From: Podospora bellae-mahoneyi | Lineage: Eukaryota > Ascomycota > Sordariomycetes > Sordariales > Podosporaceae | Assembly: GCF_035222275.1 (NCBI RefSeq) | Contig: NW_026946359.1 | Location: 310,001 to 374,000 of the forward strand | DNA: 64,000 nt | Direction: 5' to 3' | In this document: positions 42,828 through 52,097 of the stretch, piece after piece | Numbering within the stretch: position 1 is the first letter of the stretch | How the letters are laid out: each line of letters starts with the position of its first letter | Notes under the pieces: generated by a model | The model's database searches: none | Seen by the model: the letters and a program-made list of their open reading frames with translations, nothing else | What the model was told of the DNA's origin: nothing | Translations under genes and position numbers: made by a program

Positions 42828-44597
42828 CTACTCCCCCTTCTTCTCCCTTTCCTCCCCGGTAACCCCCCCAACAGCAGCATTACTCCCCCCTACCACCACA
42901 TTCCTCAAATTCCCAAAACTCAACACCTCACTAATCCTCCCCGTCCCCGCCATCAGCATGGCCAACCTCTCCACTCCACACCCCCAACCCCCTGTCGGCG
43001 GCAGCCCGCTCGCCAGCGCATAGCAAAAACTCTCATCCACCTCCACCTTCTGCCCCTCCTCCACATCCTTCTGCCTGATCTGCTCCGCGAACTTCTCCCT
43101 CTGGGCAAACGGATCGTTCTCCTCCTCGTACATGTTCGCCAGCTCCTTTCCCTTGACAAACAGTTCTGTCCTTGCCGAGACGTGCTGGTTCGTCTTGGGG
43201 CAGAGGAAGGATTTGGAAAGGGGGGACATGACGACGGGGTGGTGGGTGATGAACAAGGGGGTGGTGAGGGACAGGGGTTCAATGTACCGCTCGGCCAGCT
43301 TGTCGAGGAGTTTGGGGAGGGGGAAGTGGTCTTGGCCCTCAAAAGGGGGAACCGAGTTTGAGTTGAGAAGCGACAAAAGGTCCGAGTGGGCGGAGGGGGT
43401 GGTCAAGTCGGGGAAGGTGAACCCCAACTTGTCTTGGAGGGCGGGGATGAATTCTGCTTGTTGAAAGGGTTGTTGGTAGATGGGCAGGTCGGAGATTTCG
43501 GGGAGTGAGGACAAGGTGCCATTGGAGATGAGCTTAGCGCAGTGCTCGGCAACACCGCGGATGAGATCTTGGGTGATGGTGATGAGGTCCTGGAGGTTTG
43601 CGTAGGCGTGGTAGAACTCGCAGATGGTGAACTCTGGGTTATGGGTTTGGTCGATGCCCTCGTTGCGGAACGCCGGGCCGAGCTCAAACACGCGGTCTAC
43701 ACCTCCGACGACGAGACGCTTGAGCCACAGCTCAGGGGCAATGCGGAGAGAGACATCTTTGCCCACTGCTTCAGCATGCATGGTGAATGGCCTGGCCACG
43801 GCACCGCCAGCATTGCCAGAAAGGATAGGAGTCTGAAACTCAAGGAAGTTGCGCTCATGAAAGAAGTCTCGGAGATAGCGAGTGATGTAGGACCGCAGAC
43901 GAAGGGTATCTACGGTTCTACGGTTGGCCAGCATGTCAATATGACGATGCAGGGTATCTTCAACCTTCTCCGGCCGGGGCACCAAGCTCGGCGTCAAAAC
44001 TTCAGGAAGCTGGGTGGCTTGGATGGAGAGCTCGCCTGTCTTGGTTCGCGTGGCCTTGCCCGTGACAGCTATTCAATGGCAACACAACAGGCGTCAGCAT
44101 GCATGGCCACGCTTTCTACCCAAGATGGATATACACAGTTCACGAAGATGGGACGCACAAATGATATCACCCCTGTTCAGCAACCGGGCTAAATTCTTCA
44201 AACCAGAACCAGTCGTACCATCGACCAGCTTCCCCAGGTTACATAGTCCTTGAACATTCTCAAACTCGCTCCTCACATCAATAAAGACGAGCTTCGACCC
44301 GGCACGACGGACAGACTCGACCCGTCCTCGCAAGGTGACCTCCTCTTCCGCCACAACGCCCTGCTGAATGTCCTGATACTTGGCCCGGAAGTCGGGGACG
44401 CGCATAATCTCACCACCATCATTTCGGATACGGGGATACTTGAGGACACCAGCCTGCTCCAGTTCCTGCTGCCGAGCAAGGTGGAAGGAGCAACGCTGCG
44501 ACAGCTGAGCGCGGCGGAGGTGCGGGAACGCCGCCGCGTGAGGGACTGGTACCCAGGCATACGGCCGCAGGAACTGGAGACTCGGTGATGGTCTCAT
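42828..44597 (-). CDS. MSK1: mitochondrial lysyl-tRNA synthetase
   Basis: This is a class II aminoacyl-tRNA synthetase for mitochondrial tRNA-Lys. Exons 44597-44159 and 44068-42828 (intron 90 nt, branch CTGAC) give 559 residues. The N-terminus (MRPSPSLQFLRPYAWVPVPH, then HLRRAQLSQRCSFHLARQQ) has the Arg/Ser-rich, acid-free character of a mitochondrial presequence. The OB-fold is seen in VTLRGRVESVRRAG and KLVFIDVR, continuing across the junction as GDIISVTGKATRTKTGELSI. Catalytic motif 2 is FRNEGIDQTHNPEFTICEFY and motif 3 is GCGVERLAMLMAG. A LysRS rather than AspRS/AsnRS assignment rests on PSLVPRPEKVEDTLHRHIDM, LANRRTVDTLRLRS and the overall order. It diverges from TIM10 across 606 bp. Confidence 0.93.
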
Positions 44598-45203
44598 CGC
44601 ATCATTTCTATTGAGTGTCTGTCAGCTGTTGTCCTGACAAGAAAATCCAGACAGAAGACAGGTAATAGTGGAAGAATGTCAGAAAATTGGCATTTGTGAT
44701 CAACCACGCCGAAGCGTGTCAGTCGCAACGGTTCTAAGGTTTATGCAGGTTCATCATATTGCTATAAAATCCAAGGGGCAGAAAAAATCCATACTTACAA
44801 TTTACCTGTTTCACACCAACAAACCGGGAACTCTGCTTGTTCCCAACGACGCTGATGTTGTTGTCCAAAAGCAAAAGGAAAAGACCGCTTCCTCAAAAAT
44901 ATTTTTTGGAGCTCCCATGGTTTTAACACATGCCGCACCCCTCCACCAGAGCTGAGCTCTAACCAATCATCTCTCTCTGATAGGAACCCTCCACGCTTAT
45001 CTAAAGAACCAACTCTTGGCATGACGAAGTGTTGGAACCCGCAAGCCAGCCAGCAGCCGCATCGGTTTTTTTGTTTGCCAGAAACCAACATCCATGCAAG
45101 CCTCTTGAACCCTCCTCTTTTGACATTCCCATATCGCGATACCATCAACCGACCCCTTCTCCTTCTTAACCCCATAACAACCAACCCCCAAATACCACCC
45201 AAA
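44598..45203. other. divergent MSK1/TIM10 promoter region
   Basis: A 606-bp region between two divergent nuclear genes for mitochondrial proteins. Apart from the CCAATCA element listed separately, I see no further features. Confidence 0.5.
44963..44969 (+). promoter_or_regulatory. CCAATCA box in the MSK1/TIM10 promoter
   Basis: CCAATCA, the preferred site of the fungal HAP (CCAAT-binding) complex that controls respiratory genes, lies about 240 bp upstream of the TIM10 ATG. The match is exact, but the role is inferred from location only. Confidence 0.4.
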
Positions 45204-45539
45204 ATGTTCGGATTCGGCCAACCCAAGCTCTCCTCCGAGGAGAAGATCGCCGCCGTCGAGAACGAGATCAAGGTCATGACCGAGATGCAGACCCGGTATT
45301 TACCAGCCCCCCCTAGTATTTCCCCATCCCCCCCTTTTACTGATCATGTTTCTGCATTTAGCATGGCCAAGATCTGCTCCCAAAAGTGCCTCGACTCTAC
45401 ATACCGGGAAGGCGAGCTCTCCAAGGGCGAGGCCTCGTGCCTCGACCGGTGCAGCGCCAAGTTCTTCGAGGCGCACACCACCATCTCGGAGCAACTCCAA
45501 AAGGAGCAGGCCGCTAAGGGTGGCATGATGGGGCGGTAA
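45204..45539 (+). CDS. TIM10: small TIM chaperone Tim10 of the mitochondrial intermembrane space
   Basis: Tim10 forms hexamers with Tim9 that escort hydrophobic carrier and beta-barrel precursors across the intermembrane space. Exons 45204-45295 and 45362-45539 give 89 residues. The twin CX3C motif is complete: C36-SQK-C40 and C57-LDR-C61, separated by 16 residues, with the family's helices around it (EEKIAAVENEIKVMTEMQ before, KFFEAHTTISEQLQ after). The 66-nt intron (donor GTATTT, acceptor TAG) is a multiple of three and stop-free; retained, it would insert a 22-residue Pro/Ser-rich segment in the helix just before C36, which would probably disturb folding. The long open frame before the ATG is untranslated leader. 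Convergent with the STB6-like gene. Confidence 0.95.
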   Translation: MFGFGQPKLSSEEKIAAVENEIKVMTEMQTRYLPAPPSISPSPPFTDHVSAFSMAKICSQKCLDSTYREGELSKGEASCLDRCSAKFFEAHTTISEQLQKEQAAKGGMMGR

Positions 45540-46001
45540 ATAGTAGGAGAAGGAAAAGGGAGCTTGTAAGAGTATGGAGGTCGTCGACAGCATAAAAATA
45601 TTTGGCGAGGGGGATTAGAGCTTATGGGAATGGGATACCACTTATGAATGCCGTTTCAATGAGGAGAGCAGGATTTTCGTAAACGTGGGAGTGTACATTA
45701 TGACCGAATGGATGGATTACTAGGGGTGGGTTGGGTCCGGCGTGTCCAGTTTATAGAGGGGTTCTTGCGCTGTTGCTTTTCAATAATGACATCGCTTCTC
45801 TGTCTGTTTGGTTTCTGTAAAGGTTTCCTCTGATGAATTTCAATGGATGCTAGGTATGCTATCGAGGGTTCAAACCTTTCCCCATAAACGCCGTTTCAGT
45901 GGCTCAATGCTCTGCTCCCAAACTCCTGGCTGCCTGTCCAAAAAAGACATTTATACAAGTCATCCCAAAATTCGACACTCCCCAAACACCCTTGGTCCCC
46001 A
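45540..46001. other. intergenic between convergent TIM10 and STB6-like genes
   Basis: A 462-bp region carrying the 3' flanks of both genes. Nothing else is recognised. Confidence 0.6.
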
Positions 46002-48786
46002 TCACCTGGACCTTGCTCTAGTGATATTCGGCCCCGAACCAATACCCGTGAGCGTTCGAACAAGACAATGCGCCCAACTCTCCGTTTCTAATGCAGCCTT
46101 GAGCTCTTCCGCCCTGCGCTCAAGATCCTCGACCTGCGCTTCAAACTGCGCCACCCCATCCTCAACCTCATTCACCTTCCCGACCAGCGCGCTAATCTCA
46201 TATTCGAGCTTGGCAACCAAGACCTCAACGTCCTTGACGGCTTCGGTCAGGCGTCCCCTCTCTTCTGCCACCAGCTCCCCACTGCTATGCCTTATTCGTG
46301 CGTAGGCCTCGCTGACGGCATGATAGAGAGCTTGAAGCTCCGCCTGCTGAGCGCCATACGTTGTATTCAAAATGTCAACCCCTGACAGTTTTCCTGTAAC
46401 CCAATTGGCGAGGTCTTTCTGTATTTCTTGGAGCCGGTGGTATAAGCTGTAAGCCAGCTCCGCTTGAGACTGCAAAAATGCCGTCGTTGCTGGGTCCACG
46501 CCAGCGTCCGATGGGGGCAGATCGGCCAGGCTGATGATCTCGTGCCAGCCAAGTACAGCCTCTTCAGCTTCGCTAAAAGACAGACGGCGGGGATAACGGG
46601 CGTCATTTAGTGGTCGTTGTAGAGCGTCAATGGTTGTGAAGCTGTGTCTTCGCTGAAGGAATGCTAATGGCAGATCTGAGCTCCCTTGAGCACCGAGAAA
46701 TTGCTGGGGCTGAGCGTCCAAATCACCTGCCTCTGAAGCCGCGGCGGAAAATGTATTCTCTAGTACATCTTTGCGTATCTCGGCTAGCGCTTCTTTTTCC
46801 TCTGCTGCTCTGAGCAGTTCTTGGGATGATGTCGACTCAGCCCTGACACCTGTAGGATGCGTCTCACTCCCTTCTGCACTGCCGTTCAAACCAGATGGCC
46901 CTGTTTCGCCAAAATCTCGTTCCTTTGGAGCCCCGTTCGCATACTCCTCAGGTTTGACCTTCCAGCTGAATGCTTTGCCAACTGCAACCGGGCTCGTCAC
47001 CGCGGCAGACGAGTGAGCTAACGTCGCTATACTGGGGCTGGAATATCCACTGATGGCCGTGTCCGGGCTTTCGTCCTTGGAGGGCCTGCTGGCATGGCCC
47101 CTCAAACCACCTCCAACAGCATCTCTGATTCGACCCAAACCTGATCGAGCATCGCTTACTTTTCCAGCAACACCCTTGAAAATTCCCTTTCGTAGAGCAT
47201 CCCTGTCGCCGGGATTGTGACTTTCGGCTGTGATGGGGGCTGAGTTTGTAACAGGAGGTGGTGCGTATACGGCGGGGGAATCTTCCCTCTTCTTGGCCTC
47301 TAGCTCATCCTCCACTGGCGCAGACTGAGTTCTTCTGCTTCCAGACTGAGGTACAAGAGTTTCCTCTCGTAATTCTTTGCCAAATGCAGAGCCCGGAGCA
47401 GTCTCTTGCTGTGTTCTCCTTGGCTTTCCATGCCAAAGCCATTTTGGTCTTTCACCGTAGGCCAAGTTGATGAATTTTCCCAAGTCGACCGTCTCGATAT
47501 CACCAATATTGGCTTTATCTTTGCCTCCCACCATGCCAATGACAAGCTCGCCGCGTTTGCCACCAATTTCAGCAACCGTAGATTTGACCGCCCTGTGAAC
47601 ACCCCAACCACCATCTCCCGCGGCTGCCTTGGCTGTGGCACTGTGCAGCTTGAGCAACGTCTGGCGGTCTAGACGTCTTGTCCTCTCTATCTTGACAGAT
47701 TTTTGAAAGGTCCCAATGCCCTTTTTGGTGCTTTCAAGGTCAAAAACATCCTTGGCCACTGGTGCGCCAGAGTAACTGAGCCGATTCCTCGCTCCCATCA
47801 GCGTGCCGAGCATCGCTGCCACTGTTGTAGGACCCAAAATGCCGTCTGTCGGTTCGGTGTTGAAGTACTCGGAGCCAATCTCGGTCCACCAATTGTTGAT
47901 TGCGGTCTCCGTCACGTCACAGAGTAGCCCATCCACGTATTCCGCATCCAGCATGCCAAAGATGTGAAGTGCCATCTGGCACATCCTAACCAGCTCCAGA
48001 ACGGCCTGAGCAAAAGGTATCTTCTCGTTTGTTTTGTATAGTTGCAGAAATTTGGCCTGCGTAGCGGGTGTTGGATCTGTGAGGGTGAGTCCTGATCTCC
48101 CTGAGCACCCTAGCCGCTTGAGATTCTCGTTCACAATGAACACTTGGCGATGCTTCTGAATGTCTCCGTCGGGCACCGCAATCACAGTAAGGGCGGAAGG
48201 AAAGCTACTGAGGTTGGTGACCATGAGCTCTCCAATGTCTGTTTCCTTTGGCCGGGCATGGTAGTGTTGGATAGCGCTAAAGTATAAGCGTAATCTCGGC
48301 GACCAATCCTTCTCTTCTCCTGGTATCTCCAGAACCCCGACGACGACCGAGTGCTTTGGATCAGCTGTGTAGGTCGCAATGACGAGGGCGGGTGATTGGC
48401 GCGAACAAGCCCATTGTTCGACGAGGTATAGTTCGTAACCAGGGAGGATATATTTGCGCGTAATAACTGTCACTGTTGGATCGCCTTCGAGAAATCTACA
48501 GGCGCAAGCAAAAGCAACACATCAGCAAGCAAGATCGTGAACAAGTGATGGTTTGTGGAGCTCACTTGAAAGCTATAGGGTCCGGAAGCACGACTCGTCG
48601 ACGATTTGATGCAGGTGTAAGCGCAAGGGCAGCCTCCACTTTGGCGGCTGCGGCACCGTCTGGTGTCTCTGGCACCGCGGGCCTGGCATTCTTGTTTGAA
48701 GCTGTTCTCGCCAGCGTGATGTCTTCTTCGCGATGTGCCCTGCCGTCGAGTGAGGCGGCAGGAGGAAAGGGTATCCGGATAGACAT
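46002..48786 (-). CDS. STB6: STB6/STB2-like Sin3-binding protein family member
   Basis: Exons 48786-48566 and 48495-46002 (70-nt intron, donor GTGAGC, acceptor TAG) give 904 residues. The splice restores PDPIAFKFLEGDPTVTVITR at the start of the family's N-terminal domain, which continues YILPGYELYLVEQWACSR, HSVVVGVLEIP and LMVTNLSSFPSALTVI. A second conserved part is LDAEYVDGLLCDVTETAINN, GILGPTTVAAMLGTLMGARN and RRLDRQTLLKLHSATAKAA. A short late block, FLQRRHSFTTIDALQRPLND with RRLSFSEAEEAVLGWHE, and a C-terminal coiled coil of about 70 residues complete it. In yeast Stb2/Stb6 were found as Sin3 interactors linked to a histone-deacetylase complex; the biochemical role is unclear. The ATG at 48786 was preferred over one upstream at 48885, whose extension is not protein-like. 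Confidence 0.87.
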
Positions 48787-49308
48787 GGCGTGATACGGCG
48801 ATACGGCCGTTTTAAGATCAGGACCTAGGCGGCTTGTCACAGCTGGCACAACCACCAATATCCATGTCAAACATGGAACCAGCACAAGCTACAAGAGCTC
48901 CATCGTGGGGCCGCCTGGGGCGGTGAGGCGTTCCTCCACCCCGGAGTTTGGTGGAGAGCTTCGGTATCCGTATGCAAGCAGCCGATCGTTTGGTGAGAAT
49001 GGGGCTGGCGTTTTTGGTGTGTCGTGCAATCAGGATAGGGGCGAAGTGGAATCGATTGCGTGTTGAGGGACTTGCAATGATTCGAGCGAGACCTCCTGGC
49101 TGTAGAGTTGGTGATACCTTCTCTTCTCCGTCGTTGGCATGTGATATCCGTAGAAACGAGGCAACCAAACTTGCAGCTGAGACCACCTGAGACCTTGCTG
49201 CTTGCAGTGTTCCAGCTTTTGAATGCTGTTCCCGAGAGGCCAAGAAGGGAAGTTCCAGGTTGCCAAACACACCCCACCACGCCCACCAACTGCACTCCCC
49301 TGCCTCGC
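48787..49308. other. intergenic, STB6-like promoter
   Basis: A 522-bp region between the STB6-like start and the inverted-repeat element. Minus-strand open frames here show no domain. Confidence 0.5.
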
Positions 49309-49517
49309 TGTGGACAAAATAACTGGCACTGCAAAAGCACTGAACCGCCTGTGCCTCAAAGGATATTTGATAGGTCTTAAGAGTTGTTAATAGGCCTTAA
49401 AATCTAGTTGATAGACCTTAAGAAATAGACTAAAAGGCCTATTTTGTATTTTAAAAGGTGTAAATGGATAGTTATTGTACATATTGCTGACTTGCAGTGC
49501 CAGTTATATTGTCCACA
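49309..49517. mobile_element. 209-bp MITE-like element with 26-bp terminal inverted repeats
   Basis: GTGGACAAAATAACTGGCAC plus TGCAA at 49310-49334 is the reverse complement of 49492-49516 with one mismatch in 25; one further base on each side also pairs. The interior is AT-rich and has a nested palindrome, AATAGGCCTT (49389-49398) with AAGGCCTATT (49434-49443), and related strings such as TTGATAGACCTTAAG between. There is no coding capacity. No clean target duplication is visible. A diverged relative lies beyond RMD5 at 51414. Confidence 0.8.
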
Positions 49518-49919
49518 TAATGCCTGCCACTTCAGGTAGTTCCTGGCCACCACATAGCGCTCGGACCAGCACCGCCAGCGGGGTGGACGTCACCTGGGCG
49601 GGCAGCCCCAATCCACGGCTCACGCCACTGCAGCTGCATAGAGCGGGAAGGCGTTCAATGATTACAGATATTACGATTGATCTGGGTTATTTTATCCCGA
49701 ACATCCACCGCCAGAAAGTCAACGATACACATTCAACCGCCTCTAGTACACCTTACAGTGTCTCGATCTTTATCAATTTGAACAAGGGTCATAGACTCCA
49801 GGTGACGCCGTATCGCTAACCGGACTTGCGCTCTCGTCATTCCCACCCGAATCAAGCAATCAGGCTTGCAACTGTAGTTGACAGAGCCAGACGCAAGCCA
49901 TTCGCGGCGGCGGACGACC
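49518..49919. promoter_or_regulatory. RMD5 promoter region
   Basis: A 402-bp region between the inverted-repeat element and the RMD5 ATG. No specific element is recognised. Confidence 0.4.
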
Positions 49920-51286
49920 ATGGCGTCTGAGAAGCCCAAGCTGGAGGCGCTCGAAGAAGAATATGCAAAGATCAACAAACTCCCTAGACTCACGAAAGCG
50001 GTGGAGCATGTCGACAAGATCATCGAGTTGCTCAGTGCCGCTCGTGAGCAGGTAGCTTCAGGTAAGCCGAGCTTCACGCTGGCAATGAGATACGGACGAG
50101 GTAGGTATATATGCTCAGGTACTGAACAAGCACACCTCTAGCTCCCGAATCCCATACAGCCATCACCATCACAAAACTTCAGAATCCCGTGAAGAGCGCA
50201 TTCGAGGCAGTAAACGATGGGCTTAAAGGGGCAGCTGCCGCCAATAAGAAGATGGGAAAGGCACTGGATAAGTCCTTTCCTCTGAAGCCTCTCCCAACAG
50301 ACCACGATGCCATGGCAGACCACGTGTCTCTGATAAACAGGGCAATCGCCATGCACTTGCTTAGAGAAGGCCAGTTTAAAGTGGCGTCGACATTCATCGA
50401 TGAGGTTCAGTCAACGACGAAGCGAGAGAACCCGGAATATTTAGACGAGCGTATGGACGACGGCAATTACGACGAAGCTGCGTCGACAACGTCGAGCGAG
50501 GCCTACGACCTTTCATCCCTCCACTCACAAGAGCTTCAAGAGAGCTTTGCCGGGATGTACTACATTTTACAAGAGCTAAAAGCTAGGAACCTGATGCCTG
50601 CTATTACGTGGGCGAGGAAAAACTCGGTCGAGCTGGAGGCACGAGGGAGCAATCTTGAGTTCGAACTAAGCAGGCTGCAGTTTGTTTGGCTGTTCAAAGG
50701 GCCTTCCGTCAATGGACTGCCCGATGACGAGAACAATGGCCAGCGGGGTGCTCTCCAGTATGCTCGGTCAAACTTTGGCCGTTTCCAAGCACGCCATCTC
50801 AACGAGATCAACCAGCTGGCATGCTCCATGGCATTTGCGCCCAACATCGCCGAGTCCCCGTACAGACAACTGTTTGCGATTGATACTGCCTTCAGTGATG
50901 TTGCTTCCTCATTTACCCGCGAGTTCTGCAGTCTGTTGGGCCTCTCGGCCGAGTCGCCACTCTACCTAGCCGCCACCGCAGGCGCGTTGGCTCTCCCACA
51001 GCTGATGAAGTACACGCAAAAGACTCTCGCCAAGGGTACAGAATGGACAACCTCCAACGAGATGGCCTTTGAGACACCGCTTCCCCAGAGTATGCTCTAC
51101 CACAGTATTTTTGTCTGTCCAGTCTCGAAGGAACAAACGACAGACGCCAACCCACCCATGATGATACCCTGCGGACACGTTTTGGCCAAGGAGACGCTTC
51201 AGAAGCTGTGTAAGGGGGCCCGGTTCAAGTGTCCATACTGTCCGTCGGAAGGTATACTGAAGGACGCGCGGCAAATCATTCTCTAG
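49920..51286 (+). CDS. RMD5: GID/CTLH complex RING subunit Rmd5 (Gid2)
   Basis: Rmd5/Gid2 is one of the two RING-type subunits of the GID (CTLH) ubiquitin ligase, which in yeast targets gluconeogenic enzymes. Exons 49920-50061 and 50142-51286 (80-nt intron) give 428 residues. Domains in order: a helical N-terminus (KPKLEALEEEYAKINKLPR), LisH around HVSLINRAIAMHLLREGQFK, CTLH around YYILQELKARNLMPAITWAR with ELSRLQFVWLF, and a C-terminal degenerate RING, CPVSKEQ...MMIPCGHVLAKETLQ...FKCPYCPSE, in which several usual zinc ligands are replaced, as is typical of Rmd5. An in-frame ATG at 49878 would add 14 residues. It is flanked on both sides by related inverted-repeat elements. Confidence 0.94.
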
Positions 51287-51413
51287 GGCGATGGTGTCAG
51301 GACAGCGATGATTGTTTTCATAGCGACAATGAATGTTTTACAAACACAAGTTCATGTTAATGTTCGTCGACAGTAGCACCCTCACCACAAAACAAATGGT
51401 AGACGAAAGTAGC
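51287..51413. other. RMD5 3' flank
   Basis: A short 3' region before the second inverted-repeat element. Nothing else is seen. Confidence 0.5.
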
Positions 51414-51551
51414 TTAACCCATATTGTACTAAGAAACATGCCTTGAAGGATAATCATCAGACCTTCGAGGATAGTTAATAGGCCTTTGAAGATATTCAAA
51501 AGGCCTATTGATTTACGTTTGAGGCATGGTTTATAGTATAATATCGGTTAA
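51414..51551. mobile_element. 138-bp inverted-repeat element related to the one at 49309
   Basis: TTAACCCATATTGTACTAAG at 51414-51433 is matched imperfectly by the complement of 51532-51551 (TTAACCGATATTATACTATA), and the arms continue inward to ATGCCT. The centre holds a near-perfect palindrome, AATAGGCCTTTGAA (51477-51490) with TTCAAAAGGCCTATT (51495-51509). The string TGCCTCAAA followed by a spaced ATAGGCCTT (complement strand) also occurs in the 49309 element as TGCCTCAAA...ATAGGTCTT, so the two look like members of one family in opposite orientation, this one more diverged. Confidence 0.65.
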
Positions 51552-51624
51552 CTTCTATGCCGATTATTTGCAGTAGTTGAAAAAAGTGTCTACAAGTCAT
51601 TGGCAACCTGGAAAGAATTTATTG

Positions 51625-51753
51625 AAAAAAAGCAAAAGAGTTAGGGTCTGCCTCCGGTCTCGAACCCAGGCTTTGTTACCTTAATCTCTGGTAGGTGGGT
51701 ATGGCTGCAGTTGGTATTTCAAGCATCGCCTCATACCACTGGGCCATTCCACC
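51625..51753 (-). mobile_element. tRNA-derived SINE-like sequence with Pol III A and B boxes
   Basis: On the minus strand TGGCCCAGTGG (51746-51736) fits the Pol III A box and GGTTCGAGACC (51666-51656) fits the B box, about 70 nt apart. A T7 run (51631-51625) follows as terminator. The D-arm pairs (GCC with GGC), but the T-arm and acceptor arms do not pair well, so it is not a working tRNA. A SINE head or decayed tRNA gene is the likeliest reading. No second copy is seen in this window. Confidence 0.55.
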
Positions 51754-51868
51754 CCTCTCCAGGCGTCCCCAGGTGGAAATTCTTCTCGAACTCGACCTTT
51801 ATAACCCTCGGAGAGAAGAGCAAGCTAGGGAGGAGCAAAGGGCAGGAGGGTTAGGGAAGGTGATTCGG

Positions 51869-51922
51869 GAAGGGGCGAGAGGAAGGGGCGAGAGGAAGGG
51901 GCGAGATGGAAGGGGCGAGATG
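51869..51922. repeat. purine-rich minisatellite, 13-14 bp units
   Basis: Two copies of GAAGGGGCGAGAG followed by two of GAAGGGGCGAGATG, in a wider purine-rich tract (about 51810-51975). Confidence 0.9.
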
Positions 51923-52097
51923 AAAGAAGCCAGAGGGAAGGAGCAAAAGAGCAGGGAAGGCACTAGGGAGAAAAGTAACTTAATTTCTGATGCCAGACCC
52001 AGAAACTCCCATCTATCATGTCTCATAACTAACTAAATATAGAACACATCCCATCTCTAACCATAAACAAGAAATCAAAACCGTGTATGACCTGGCC
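51923..52097. other. GH76 gene 3' flank
   Basis: A short AT-rich region downstream of the GH76 stop codon; no feature is recognised beyond the purine-rich tail. Confidence 0.4.

Noticed and set aside
48818-49270. Minus-strand open frame of 150 codons upstream of the STB6-like gene
   Set aside because: It partly overlaps the first inverted-repeat element's flank and the promoter region; the translation has no domain.
51625-51753. A functional intron-containing tRNA gene
   Set aside because: The A and B boxes fit, but the T-stem has mismatches and the acceptor strands do not pair.
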